Shown here: positions 8,387 to 17,218 of the stretch, in pieces
Position numbering within the stretch: the first letter of the stretch is position 1
How the letters are laid out: the number at the start of each line of letters is the position of its first letter
Source: Burkholderia sp.
GTDB lineage: Bacteria; Pseudomonadota; Gammaproteobacteria; Burkholderiales; Burkholderiaceae
Direction of reading: 5' to 3'
Length of the DNA: 64,000 bases
Assembly: GCA_031253835.1 (NCBI GenBank)
Contig: JAIRVP010000049.1
Location: 57,649-121,648, forward strand
Position numbers and translations under genes: made by a program
Notes under the pieces: generated by a model
Databases searched by the model: none
Seen by the model: only the letters and a program-made list of their open reading frames with translations
What the model was told of the DNA's origin: nothing

Positions 8387-8749
8387 ACGCCGTCGTCGCC
8401 GGGGATCGTCGCCCCGCGACGGCGGGGCTTCGCGCCGACGCGACAATTCGACGAGGACCGCCGCCACAGTGGCGGCGGGTCGCGGCCGCACCGATCCCCT
8501 CACCCCACCGCACTCCCCCTGCAAGCCTTCTGACGCTTCCCGCGAAATCCTTATCGAAATTGCTTCGTTCGCCTTTGCCGGCCGCGCCGCTAACGTGTTC
8601 GAAACGGCGGCGGCGCGCCACCGGCATCTCAGGATGCGCAGCGGCCGCCGCCATCACGACAACTGCGTCGCGATAACGGAACAGACCGGACGGGCCGCGT
8701 GCCCGCACCCCGCCAGGAACGTCCGCATCGCGCGCTCTCCGCGATGCCC
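8387..8749. other. Intergenic region with a strong palindrome
   Basis: About 360 bases between rdgC and the acetyltransferase gene. A palindrome of 10-base arms, CCGCCGCCAC and GTGGCGGCGG with one base between, occupies 8458-8478. It could end rdgC transcription, although no T-run follows. The remainder shows no gene; the acetyltransferase promoter must lie in 8500-8740 but no consensus element stands out. Confidence 0.4.
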
Positions 8750-9310
8750 ATGGCCACGAACGACCGCATCATCGACACGACGCCGCTCGACGTCCGCGCG
8801 CAACCGCTGATCGACGCGCTGATCGACGAGTATTCGACCCGTTACGACGCGTACCGCCCCGACAGCCGCGCGTCCGCCCGCGACGAACTCGCGCGCTACC
8901 CGGCCGAACTGTTCGCGCCGCCCGAAGGCGCGTTCGTGCTGCTGCTGCGCGACGGCGAAACGATCGGCGGCGGCGCGTTCAAGCGCTACGACGCGCAGAC
9001 CGCCGAACTCAAACGCATCTGGACGCACCCCGACCTGCGCCGCCAGGGCCTCGCGCGACGCATCGTCGAAGCGCTCGAACTGCGCGCCGCGCAGCAGGGC
9101 TACCGCCGCCTCTACCTGACCACCGGCTTTCGCCAGCCCGAAGCGTGGGCGCTGTACGACCGCACCGGCTATACGCGGCTGTTCGATTCGTCGATCGACC
9201 CCGAAACGTATTTCCACCTGCGTTTCGGCAAGAATCTCGTCGATCCGTCGCGCACGTCGACGCTGGCCGACCTGTGGGCGCCGGTGCCGGAACCGGTACT
9301 GCCGCGCTGA
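8750..9310 (+). CDS. GNAT-family N-acetyltransferase
   Basis: Acetyl-CoA-dependent acetyltransferase of 186 residues. The acetyl-CoA pyrophosphate loop is RRQGLAR, preceded by ELKRIWTHPDL (beta-4) and followed by LYLTTGFRQPEAWALYDRTGY, the standard beta-5/alpha-4 unit. Start choice: ATG 8750 (MATNDRIID) or ATG 8744; longer versions from 8699 lack similarity to the fold and no clear ribosome site separates the options. It precedes the organosulfur-type operon by 58 bases and may be co-transcribed. An N-acetylation step, as known for detoxifying or priming sulfur amino acid analogues, would fit, but this is inference. Confidence 0.83.
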   Translation: MATNDRIIDTTPLDVRAQPLIDALIDEYSTRYDAYRPDSRASARDELARYPAELFAPPEGAFVLLLRDGETIGGGAFKRYDAQTAELKRIWTHPDLRRQGLARRIVEALELRAAQQGYRRLYLTTGFRQPEAWALYDRTGYTRLFDSSIDPETYFHLRFGKNLVDPSRTSTLADLWAPVPEPVLPR

Positions 9311-9368
9311 CGGGACAACGCCCCGCCTTTCACCTCACACATTCCGCTTTCCACGACAGGACGTTTTC

Positions 9369-10322
9369 ATGCAACGAGCCGTACCGCTTTCTTCCCGTGC
9401 CGTGCGCACGCTGGCCGCCGCGCTGATCGGCCTGACCGCCTTCGCCGCCGCAGCCGCGGCCACCGCCGCGACGTTCGACCTGAGCCCCGAGCAGCGCGGC
9501 CGTCCGCGCGGCACGGCCGACGCGGCGGTCGAGCGCGCGGTGCCCGCGTCGTTCAAGTTCGCCGAGCCCGGCACGCTGACGATCGGCATCGCGCCGAGCC
9601 TGCCGCCGATCAGCTCGTATGCGACCGACGCGCGCACCGTGATCGGCTTCGACGCCGACATCGGCCAGCTCGTGTCCGACACCCTCGGCCGCAAGCTGAA
9701 GATCGTCGCGCTCGCATGGGCCGACTGGCCGCTCGCGCTCGAATCGGGGAAAGTCGACGCGGTGATCTCGAACGTGACCGTCACCGAGGAACGCAAGCAG
9801 AAGCTCGATTTCTCGACCTATCGCAAGGATCAGGTCGGCTTCTACGTGCGCAACGACAGCAAGATCCAGGCGATCCGCGAGCCGAAGGACGTCGCGGGGT
9901 TGCGCATCGTGACCGACGCCGGCACCAACCAGGAAAAGATCCTGCTCGCGTGGGACCGCGAGAACGTCGCGCACGGGCTGCAACCCGTGCAGATCCAGTA
10001 CTACGACGACCAGGCGATGCGCATCGTCGCCGTGCAGTCGGGTCGCGCCGATGCGGTGTTCAGCGTGAACTCGGTGCTCGCGTACCAGAGCGCGCAGCAA
10101 GGCAAGACGCGGCTCGTCGGCGCGATCAGCGGCGGCTGGCCGCGCACGGCCGACATCGCGATCGCGACGCGCCGCGGCAGCGGGCTCGCCGATCCGCTGA
10201 CCGTCGCGCTGAACGGGCTGATCAAGACCGGCCGCTACCAGCAGGTGCTCGACCGCTGGAACCTCGCGTCCGAAGCGATCGACCAGTCGCGCACGAATCC
10301 GCCGGGGCTGCCGAAGAGCTGA
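9369..10322 (+). CDS. ABC transporter substrate-binding protein (Sec-exported), paralogue 1
   Basis: Periplasmic binding protein of the amino-acid/polar type, 317 residues. It has a Sec signal peptide (basic start, then LAAALIGLTAFAAAAAA, cleavage near residue 35). The binding fold shows VISNVTVTEERKQKLDFSTY, the classic segment of family 3 solute-binding proteins. It is closely related over its whole length to the fifth gene of the same operon (14672-15607): both share ATDARTV, WADWPL, AGLRI and RRGSGLA, and end NPPGLP. It is first in a run with two flavin monooxygenases and a fused permease-ATPase. Likely cargo: an organosulfur amino acid or sulfonate-like compound. Confidence 0.87.
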   Translation: MQRAVPLSSRAVRTLAAALIGLTAFAAAAAATAATFDLSPEQRGRPRGTADAAVERAVPASFKFAEPGTLTIGIAPSLPPISSYATDARTVIGFDADIGQLVSDTLGRKLKIVALAWADWPLALESGKVDAVISNVTVTEERKQKLDFSTYRKDQVGFYVRNDSKIQAIREPKDVAGLRIVTDAGTNQEKILLAWDRENVAHGLQPVQIQYYDDQAMRIVAVQSGRADAVFSVNSVLAYQSAQQGKTRLVGAISGGWPRTADIAIATRRGSGLADPLTVALNGLIKTGRYQQVLDRWNLASEAIDQSRTNPPGLPKS

Positions 10323-10374
10323 GCGCCGCGCGCGCCCATCGTCCATTCACGCTTACGCAGGAACGCCGCCCATC

Positions 10375-11424
10375 ATGTCTTATTCGCTTTCGCTGCTGGA
10401 CAAGAGTCCGATCGCCGACGGCTCGACCGCCGCCGACGCGCTGCGCTTCACGACGACGCTCGCGCAACGCGCCGAACAGCTCGGCTACGAACGCTTCTGG
10501 GTCGCCGAGCATCACGGCACGCCGGGCTTCGCGAGCTCGGCGCCGGAAGTCGTCGTCGCGCACCTGCTCGCGCATACGTCGCGCATCCGCGTCGGCTCGG
10601 GCGGCGTGATGCTGCAGCACTACAGCCCGTTCAAGGTTGCCGAGACGTTCAAGCTGCTGGCCGCGCTCGCGCCCGGCCGCGTCGACCTCGGCATCGGCAA
10701 GGCGCCCGGCGGGCTGCCGCTGACCACGCGCGCGCTGCAGTGGTTTCACGACAAGGCGCGCAAGCCCGACTTCGCGGGCCAGCTCGCGGAGCTCGACGCG
10801 TTCCTCGGCTGGGGCGTCGCCGAAGATCATCCGCTGGCCGGCGCGGTCGCGATGCCGGTGCCGCCGCAGCCGCCCGAGCGCATCCTGCTCGGCGGTTCGC
10901 CGGACAGCGGCGCGCTCGCCGCGCGCAACGGCTGGCGCTTCTGCTACGCGGGCCATTTCAACGGCGACGACGCGAATCTCGAACGCTCGCTCGACGCATA
11001 CCGCAGCGCGGGCGGCACGACGCCCATCGTCGCGCTGTACGCGGTTGCCGCGCCGACGCGCGACGAAGCCGAGCAACTGATCGGGCCGTTGAAGATCTTC
11101 AAGCTGCAGTTCGCGGGCGGCCAGAGCTTCAACCTCGCCAGCGCGCAGGCAGCTGCCGAATTCGCGCGGCAAAGCGGCGCGTCCGACTACCGGATCGACG
11201 AGCTGCGCCCGGCCGTGCTGGCCGATACGCCCGAGCGCATCCACCGCGCGCTTGATGCCTTGAGCCGGCGGCTCGACGTCGATGCCTTCGTGATCGATTC
11301 GCCGGTGACCGACTACGCGGCGCGGCTCGCGTCGGCCGAATGGCTCGGCGGCGCACTGTCGGCCACCCCGTTGCAGGCGGCCCTCGCGGCCGACCGCGCC
11401 CTCTCCCCTGACCAGAACGCGTGA
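10375..11424 (+). CDS. LLM-class FMN-dependent monooxygenase (MsnO8-like)
   Basis: Luciferase-like flavin monooxygenase of 349 residues, TIM-barrel fold. LSLLDKSPIADGSTAADALR at the start and RFWVAEHHGTPGFASSAPEV belong to the MsnO8 subgroup (bacterial luciferase subfamily); GSGGVMLQHYSPFKVAE follows as usual. Enzymes of this class use reduced FMN from a separate reductase to cleave C-S or C-N bonds or oxidise sulfur. No flavin reductase gene is in the operon, so a reductase must be supplied elsewhere. ATG 10375 is chosen because it begins the conserved first strand. It sits seven bases before the next monooxygenase gene. Confidence 0.88.
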   Translation: MSYSLSLLDKSPIADGSTAADALRFTTTLAQRAEQLGYERFWVAEHHGTPGFASSAPEVVVAHLLAHTSRIRVGSGGVMLQHYSPFKVAETFKLLAALAPGRVDLGIGKAPGGLPLTTRALQWFHDKARKPDFAGQLAELDAFLGWGVAEDHPLAGAVAMPVPPQPPERILLGGSPDSGALAARNGWRFCYAGHFNGDDANLERSLDAYRSAGGTTPIVALYAVAAPTRDEAEQLIGPLKIFKLQFAGGQSFNLASAQAAAEFARQSGASDYRIDELRPAVLADTPERIHRALDALSRRLDVDAFVIDSPVTDYAARLASAEWLGGALSATPLQAALAADRALSPDQNA

Positions 11425-11431
11425 CGCTCCC

Positions 11432-12784
11432 ATGACGACCCGACGATCGATCCCCTTCGGCCTGATGCTGCAAGGCGCAGGCAGCCACATGAACGCATGG
11501 CGGCATCCGAGCAACCCGCCGGACGCGAGCATCAACCTCGACTTCGCGATCGGTGTCGCGCGCAAGGCGGAAGCCGCCGGCATCGCATTCGCGTTCGTCG
11601 CGGACGGCCTCTACATCAACGAGAAGTCGATCCCGCATTTCCTGAACCGCTTCGAGCCGCTGACCGTGCTGTCGGCGCTCGCGGTCGCGACGAAGAAGAT
11701 CGGGCTCGCGGGCACGATCTCGACGTCGTACAGCGAGCCGTTCACGGTCGCGCGCCAGCTCGCGTCGCTCGACGCGATCAGCGGCGGGCGCGCGGGCTGG
11801 AACGTCGTGACGACGCCGCTCGAAGGCACCGCGAAGAATTTCGGCAAGGCCCACCCCGATCACGAACTGCGCTACGAGATCGCCGACGAACACCTCGACG
11901 TCGTGCAGGGCCTGTGGGACAGCTGGGACGACGACGCGTTCGTGCGCGATCGCGCGACCGGCCGCTTCTTCGATCGCGACAAGCTCCACACGCTCGATCA
12001 CCACGGCCGCTTCTTCCAGGTCGCGGGCCCGCTGAACATCCAGCGCTCGCCGCAGGGGCAGCCGGTGATCTTCCAGGCCGGCTCGTCCGATACCGGGATC
12101 GGCCTCGCGGGCAAGTACGCGGATGCCGTGTTCACGCATTCGCCGTCGATCGACGAAACGGCCGCGTTCACGCAGCGCGTGAAGCAGAGCGCGATCGAGC
12201 ACGGGCGGCAGGCCGGCGACGTGAAGATCTTCCCCGGCGTCGGGCCGATCGTCGGCCGCACGGCCGCCGAAGCGGAAGACAAATACCAGGCGATCCGCGA
12301 CCTGCTGACGATCGACGAGGCGCTCGCGTACCTCGGCCGCTATTTCGATCACCACGATTTCACGCAGTACGCGCTCGACGCGCCGTTCCCCGAGCTCGGC
12401 GAGCTCGGCCGCAACAGCTTCCGCTCGACCACCGACCGGATCAAGGCCGACGCGAAACAGAAGGGCCTGTCGCTGCGCGAGACGGCGCTCGCGGTCGCCA
12501 CGCCGCGCCCGAACTTCATCGGCACGGCCGAGCACGTCGCCGACGAGCTGATCCGCTGGCACGACGCAGGCGCCGGCGACGGCTTCATCCTCGGCTTCCC
12601 GGTCCAGGCGCAAGGCGTCGACGATTTCGTCGAACTCGTGATTCCGGTGCTCGAGGCACGCGGCCGCTACAGCCGCGACCTGCCCGGCGCGACGCTGCGC
12701 GACCACCTCGGCCTGCCGCGCAAGGCGAGCCGCCACGCGGCGCCCGGCGCGTCGCACGAAACGGCGGCCGAAGCGCACGCCTGA
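11432..12784 (+). CDS. LLM-class monooxygenase, NtaA/SnaA/DszA family
   Basis: FMNH2-dependent monooxygenase of 450 residues. It starts MTTRRSIPFGLMLQGAGSH and contains ADGLYINEKS, SLDAISGGRAGWNVVTT and FQAGSSDTGIGLAGKYADA, all characteristic of the nitrilotriacetate/dibenzothiophene-sulfone monooxygenase group. These enzymes oxidise N- or S-containing substrates using FMNH2 from a separate reductase. Only seven bases separate it from the previous monooxygenase gene, and 59 from the fused transporter gene, so co-transcription and a joint two-step oxidation are likely. The substrate is unknown; desulfurisation during sulfate limitation is the best guess. Confidence 0.9.
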   Translation: MTTRRSIPFGLMLQGAGSHMNAWRHPSNPPDASINLDFAIGVARKAEAAGIAFAFVADGLYINEKSIPHFLNRFEPLTVLSALAVATKKIGLAGTISTSYSEPFTVARQLASLDAISGGRAGWNVVTTPLEGTAKNFGKAHPDHELRYEIADEHLDVVQGLWDSWDDDAFVRDRATGRFFDRDKLHTLDHHGRFFQVAGPLNIQRSPQGQPVIFQAGSSDTGIGLAGKYADAVFTHSPSIDETAAFTQRVKQSAIEHGRQAGDVKIFPGVGPIVGRTAAEAEDKYQAIRDLLTIDEALAYLGRYFDHHDFTQYALDAPFPELGELGRNSFRSTTDRIKADAKQKGLSLRETALAVATPRPNFIGTAEHVADELIRWHDAGAGDGFILGFPVQAQGVDDFVELVIPVLEARGRYSRDLPGATLRDHLGLPRKASRHAAPGASHETAAEAHA

Positions 12785-12843
12785 CGCCGCCGCGCCGCCC
12801 GTGCGCGGCGCGCCTGCCCGACGACTCGAGGAACTCCAACGAC

Positions 12844-14640
12844 ATGAGCGACACGACCCATCTCGGCGGCGCGCTGCCGCCGCTCTCTTCTCCCGGCGCA
12901 CGCGACGCCGGCACGCGTTTCCGGATCGTGCCCGCGCGCCACCGGTCGCGCACGGCCGGCACCGTGCTCGCGCTCGCGCTGATCGCGATCACGCTGCATT
13001 CGATCCTCGGCAACCCGCAATGGGGCTGGCCGGTGTTCGCCGAATGGTTCCTGTCGCCGCCGGTGCTGTCCGGGCTCGCGCGCACGCTGGTGCTGACGCT
13101 GCTCGGCGCGGTATTCGGCTTCGCGCTCGGCGCGTTCGTCGCGCTGGCCCGGCTGTCGCGTTCGCGGCTGCTGTCCGCGAGCGCCTGGACCTTCGTGTGG
13201 CTGTTCCGCTCGATTCCGCTGATCGTGCTGCTGCTGATCCTGAACAACCTCGGCTACCTGTACGAACACGTGCGGCTCGGCGTGCCGTTCACCGACATCG
13301 TGTGGTTCGAGGCGCCGACCACCGACCTGATCAGCCCGTTCCTCGCGGCCGTGCTCGGCCTCACGCTGAACCACGCGGCGTTTTCCGCGGAAGTGATCCG
13401 CGGCGGCATTCTCGCGGTCGACCAGGGGCAGCTCGAAGCCGCCGCCGCGCTCGGGCTGCCGCGCGGCCGCCAGACCACGCGGATCGTGCTGCCGCAGGCG
13501 ATGCGCGCGATCCTGCCGACCGCGTTCAACGACCTGATCACGCTCGCGAAAGGCACGTCGATGGTGTACGTGCTCGCGATGCCCGAGTTGTTCTACACGG
13601 TGCAGGTGATCTATCGACGCAACCTCGAAGTGATTCCGCTGCTGATGGTCGCGACCGTCTGGTACCTGATCATCCTGACCGTGCTGTCGGCGATCCAGGT
13701 GCAGGTCGAGCGGCACTATGCACGCGGCGCGCTGCGCAATCCGCCGCCGTCGGTGCTCACGTTCGCGCTCGCGCGCATCGGCGCGCTGTGGCGGCGTATC
13801 TCGACGCGCCGCACGGCGTCGGTCGTACAAGCCGAAAGCGATACCCGCACCGATACCGTTGCGGCCGCCGCGCCGCGCACGGGCGGCGAAGTGGCCGTGC
13901 ACGGCGTGTCGAAGCAGTTCGGCATGCAGCGCGTGCTCGACAACGTCTCGTTCGTCGCGCCGCGCGGCAGCGTGACCGCGATCGTCGGGCCGTCGGGCTC
14001 CGGCAAGTCGACGCTGCTGCGCACGATCAACCATCTCGAACGCGTCGACGACGGCTACATCGACATCGACGGCGAACTGATCGGCTATCGGCGCGACGGC
14101 GACGTGCTCCACGAGCTGAAGGAGCGCGACGTGCTGAAGCGCCGCACGGCCGTCGGCATGGTGTTCCAGAACTTCAACCTGTTCCCGCACCTGACGGTGC
14201 TCGAGAACCTGGTCGAAGCGCCGGTCGCCGTCGGCGGCGTGGCGCGCGACGCGGCCGAGCGCACCGCGCGCACGCTGCTCGCGCGCGTCGGCCTCGCCGA
14301 TAAAGCCGATGCGTACCCGCGCCAGTTGTCGGGCGGCCAGCAGCAGCGCGTCGCGATCGCGCGGGCGCTCGCGCTGCGGCCGAAGGTGCTGCTGTTCGAC
14401 GAACCGACGTCGGCGCTCGACCCCGAACTCGTCAACGAAGTGCTCGACGTAATCAAGGAACTCGCACGCTCGGGCACGACGCTCGTGATCGTCACGCACG
14501 AGATCGGCTTCGCACGCGAAGTCGCGGACAACGTGCTGTTCATGGAGCGCGGGCGCATCGTCGAGGCCGGGCCGCCGGCCGTCGTGCTCGACGCGCCGTC
14601 GCATCCGCGCACGCGCGCGTTCCTGTCGCGGGTGCTGTGA
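12844..14640 (+). CDS. Fused ABC permease and ATPase (polar amino-acid type)
   Basis: One chain of 598 residues joins both transporter functions. Residues about 35-300 form a HisM/GlnP-type permease with several membrane helices and the coupling segment EAAAALGLPRGRQTTRIVLP. After a linker (about 300-350), an ATPase follows: Walker A GPSGSGKST from residue 382, Q-loop MVFQNFNLFPHLTVLENL, signature LSGGQQQR from residue 495, Walker B VLLFDE with D519/E520, and the switch His in VTHE. Such subunits are normally separate genes. The frame is open throughout the junction, so it is a true fusion. It is flanked by two paralogous binding proteins. Confidence 0.92.
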   Translation: MSDTTHLGGALPPLSSPGARDAGTRFRIVPARHRSRTAGTVLALALIAITLHSILGNPQWGWPVFAEWFLSPPVLSGLARTLVLTLLGAVFGFALGAFVALARLSRSRLLSASAWTFVWLFRSIPLIVLLLILNNLGYLYEHVRLGVPFTDIVWFEAPTTDLISPFLAAVLGLTLNHAAFSAEVIRGGILAVDQGQLEAAAALGLPRGRQTTRIVLPQAMRAILPTAFNDLITLAKGTSMVYVLAMPELFYTVQVIYRRNLEVIPLLMVATVWYLIILTVLSAIQVQVERHYARGALRNPPPSVLTFALARIGALWRRISTRRTASVVQAESDTRTDTVAAAAPRTGGEVAVHGVSKQFGMQRVLDNVSFVAPRGSVTAIVGPSGSGKSTLLRTINHLERVDDGYIDIDGELIGYRRDGDVLHELKERDVLKRRTAVGMVFQNFNLFPHLTVLENLVEAPVAVGGVARDAAERTARTLLARVGLADKADAYPRQLSGGQQQRVAIARALALRPKVLLFDEPTSALDPELVNEVLDVIKELARSGTTLVIVTHEIGFAREVADNVLFMERGRIVEAGPPAVVLDAPSHPRTRAFLSRVL

Positions 14641-14671
14641 TGCGCACCGCTTCCGACCCGCGAGGGACCGT

Positions 14672-15607
14672 ATGACGACCGACCGTCGCCAGTTCATCTC
14701 GGCCGCGCTGGCTGCGGCAACCGTCCTGCCGTGGCAGGCCGCGCACGCGGCGGCGGCCACAGCCGATCTCGACCCGCGCCAGGCCGGCCGCCTGCGCGCG
14801 GATCGCGACGACGCGGCGATCCGTGCGGCAGCCGGCTATCGCTGGGTGCGCGACGGCGCGTTCACGGTCGCGATTTCACCGCATGCGCCGCCCGTGTCGA
14901 CCTACGCGACCGACGCACGCACCGTGGTCGGCGCCGATCCCGACTATGCGCAACTCGTCGCCGACGCGCTCGGCCGCACGCTCGCGCTGGTGCCGATCGC
15001 ATGGGCCGACTGGCCGCTCGGGCTGACGTCCGGCAAGTACGACGCGGTGATCTCGAACGTCGGCGTGACCGAGAAGCGCAAGGAGAAATACGACTTCACG
15101 ACCTACCGGCTCGGGCTGCACGGCTTCTACGTGCGCACCGGCAGCCCGATCGCGAAGATCGCCGAGCCGAAGGACATCGCGGGGCTGCGGATCATCACCG
15201 GTGCCGGCACGAGCCAGGAGCGCATCCTGCTCGAATGGAGCAAGCGCAACGTCGCGCAGGGGCTGAAGCCGGCCGAGCTGCTCTATTTCGACGACGATGC
15301 GACGGCGCGCGTCGCGCTGCTGTCGGGCCGCGCCGATGCGGAGCTGAACCCGAACGCGTCGCTCGCGTACGAGGCCGCGCGCAGCGGCAAGATTCGCCGC
15401 GTCGGCGTCGTCAATGCGGGCTGGCCGGCCAATGCCGATGTCGCGATCGCGACGCGTCGCGGCAGCGGGCTCGCCTCGGCGCTGACGCTCGCGACGAACG
15501 CGCTGATCGGCAGCGGCCGCTATGGACAGGCGCTTGCGCGCTGGGGGTTGCAGAGCGAGGCGATCGCGCGCGCGGAGACCAATCCGCCGGGGCTGCCGTC
15601 GTTCTGA
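14672..15607 (+). CDS. ABC transporter substrate-binding protein (Tat-type signal), paralogue 2
   Basis: Binding protein of 311 residues, last gene of the operon. The N-terminus MTTDRRQFISAALAAAT has a twin-arginine motif (DRRQFIS), unlike its paralogue at 9369-10322, which has a Sec signal. The mature parts are closely similar: STYATDARTV, IAWADWPLGLTSGKYDAVIS, AGLRIITGAGTSQERILLEW, RRGSGLA and the NPPGLP ending. Both probably feed the single fused permease-ATPase encoded between them, perhaps with different ligands. A strong terminator follows at 15620-15657, which closes the operon. Confidence 0.87.
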   Translation: MTTDRRQFISAALAAATVLPWQAAHAAAATADLDPRQAGRLRADRDDAAIRAAAGYRWVRDGAFTVAISPHAPPVSTYATDARTVVGADPDYAQLVADALGRTLALVPIAWADWPLGLTSGKYDAVISNVGVTEKRKEKYDFTTYRLGLHGFYVRTGSPIAKIAEPKDIAGLRIITGAGTSQERILLEWSKRNVAQGLKPAELLYFDDDATARVALLSGRADAELNPNASLAYEAARSGKIRRVGVVNAGWPANADVAIATRRGSGLASALTLATNALIGSGRYGQALARWGLQSEAIARAETNPPGLPSF

Positions 15608-15619
15608 CGCCCCAAGGCA

Positions 15620-15657
15620 ATCGCCCCGGCATGCCGCGACGGGATTGCCGGGGCGAT
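15620..15657. terminator. Terminator hairpin of the organosulfur-type operon
   Basis: Perfect 12-base arms ATCGCCCCGGCA (15620-15631) and TGCCGGGGCGAT (15646-15657) with a 14-base loop, 12 bases after the last stop codon. It also lies downstream of the minus-strand monooxygenase remnant, so it can serve both directions. There is no long T-run. Confidence 0.6.
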
Positions 15658-15697
15658 CGGCCTTCTGGTGGCCAGCCCCACTCATGGTGTTTTCTCG

Positions 15698-15961
15698 TCA
15701 CGGGAACGAGCCTTGCATCGCGATCTGCCGCGCGGCGGCCGACGGCACGATCACGCCCGGCCGGTGCGCGAGCAGGAGACGGATGCGCCCGGCCGCGAAC
15801 GACGCGACGATGAGGCCGTCCGCCGCGTGGCTGAAATGGCCGACCAGGATCTGGTCGAAGCCGGCCGCCTCGTGCGCCTGCGCGAAGCGGCGCACGTCGT
15901 CAGACTGGACCGCCGCGCCGCCCGGTACGTCAACCTCCGCGCCGGGCGTCGCGGTGAGCAT
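15698..15961 (-). pseudogene. Truncated SsuD-like flavin monooxygenase remnant
   Basis: Eighty-seven codons read like the front part of an SsuD/MsuD-type alkanesulfonate monooxygenase: RRFAQAHEAAGFDQILVG, then HAADGLIVASFAA and LLAHRPGVIVPSAAARQIA correspond to the first strands and the conserved IRPG...P..AAR segment of that family. A stop ends the frame where the following helix should begin, whereas intact enzymes have about 360-380 residues. The segment before LLAHRPG is also a few residues short. It lies 61 bases downstream of the ssuA-like gene, the usual place for its partner enzyme. I read it as a decayed gene; a small surviving protein is less likely. Confidence 0.6.
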
Positions 15962-16022
15962 GGGGGAATGTCCTCGGGTTTGCCGATCGGGCATCGGGAG
16001 ACTCGTCGCAATGGCCGCACGG

Positions 16023-16988
16023 TCACTGCGCGGCGGCCGTCTTCTGCGCCGGCACGGCGAACGCACCCGCATACGAGCGGTCGAGCAGCTTCGACGTGTC
16101 GTACGCGGCCGGGATCACGCCGGCCTTGTGCAGGAAGTCGGCGGTGTTCTGCGCGTCCTTCGCGGCCGTATCGTCGACGGGGCCCACGCGCTGCTTCGCA
16201 TTGTCGAGCCAGCGGTACGCGACGTCCGGTTCGAGCTTCGCGCGCTTCGCCCACAGGTCCGCGTACTCGCGCGGATGGCTGTCGACCCACTGGCGCGCGG
16301 CCACCACGCGCCGCAGGAAATCGGTGATCTCGGCACGCTTGCCCGATGCGGCCTGCCCGTTCGCGGCGACGAAGCTCAGCGCGGGCATCAGCCCCTGCGC
16401 GGTCGTCACCGGCCGCGCACCCTGCCGCAACGCCAGCGTGCTGACGAACGGCTCCCACAGCGACACGGCGTCGACCGAGCCGTTCGCGAACGCGTTGGTC
16501 GCGTCGATCGGCATCAGGTACGCGTACTTGACCGAATCGGCGCGCAGCCCCGCATGTTCGAGCGCGCGCAGCACGAGTTGCTGGCTCCACGCGCCGCGCC
16601 ATACGGCGATCGTCTTGCCCTGCAGGTCGGCCACGGTGCGCACGGGTGAATGCTTCGGCACGAGGATCGCGACGCCGTCGAGGCTTTGCCGCGATACCGC
16701 GACGACCTTGACCGGCGCGCCGCGCGCGGCCAGCGTCAGCAGCGCGGAATCGCCGAGGAAGCCGATGTCGATCGCGTTGCCGTTCAGGCTTTCGGCCACG
16801 GGCGCGGCCGCCTGGAAGTGCTTCCACTCGATCGTGTAAGGCAGGTCCTTCAGCACGCCGGACGCCTCCATCGACGCCTGGATGTTGAAGTAGTTCTGTT
16901 CACCGACGCGCAGCGTGACGGTGTCCTTGGCAATGCCCGGCTGCGCGGCAAGCGCCAGCAAGAGCGCCGTGACGATTCGGCTCGACAA
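16023..16988 (-). CDS. ssuA: Aliphatic sulfonate-type ABC substrate-binding protein
   Basis: Periplasmic binding protein of the SsuA/TauA family, 321 residues. A signal peptide (SSRIVTALLLALAAQPGIAK) precedes TLRVGEQNYFNIQASMEASG. Family marks are EWKHFQAAAPVAESLNGNA, IDIGFLGDSALL and GKTIAVWRGAWSQQLVLRAL. I choose TTG 16988 because GGGAG lies six bases before it and it places the signal peptide at the start; the long upstream extension has no support. No permease or ATPase gene is adjacent and the downstream monooxygenase is truncated, so the protein must borrow another sulfonate transporter or is a relic. It is divergent from the hydrolase-MarR operon. Confidence 0.83.
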   Translation of the reverse strand: MSSRIVTALLLALAAQPGIAKDTVTLRVGEQNYFNIQASMEASGVLKDLPYTIEWKHFQAAAPVAESLNGNAIDIGFLGDSALLTLAARGAPVKVVAVSRQSLDGVAILVPKHSPVRTVADLQGKTIAVWRGAWSQQLVLRALEHAGLRADSVKYAYLMPIDATNAFANGSVDAVSLWEPFVSTLALRQGARPVTTAQGLMPALSFVAANGQAASGKRAEITDFLRRVVAARQWVDSHPREYADLWAKRAKLEPDVAYRWLDNAKQRVGPVDDTAAKDAQNTADFLHKAGVIPAAYDTSKLLDRSYAGAFAVPAQKTAAAQ

Positions 16989-17218
16989 CGTGATCTCCCG
17001 GAAGGTTGGCGGGCGGCCGCATGGCGGCGGCGCCCTTTGTCCGCGGTGCGCGATGGCCGGCGGAAACGATGGAACCGATGAAGATACGTCGATCTGTTTC
17101 ATGAGACAAACGCAATATTCTGCTTTGCAAAGATGCAGATATTTTATGAAACGCGCGCAATCGCACGGTGCCCGCCACCGGCCGCCACCGCCTGCCGTTC
17201 GAATGAATCCTCGACAGA

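Noticed and set aside
11497..12843. N-terminal extension of the fused transporter by about 450 codons
   Set aside because: This part is the second reading frame of the NtaA/DszA-type gene; the transporter begins at ATG 12844.
12667..14760. 697-codon minus-strand frame under the transporter gene
   Set aside because: Low-complexity Arg/His/Gln-rich shadow frame; the plus strand has complete ABC motifs.
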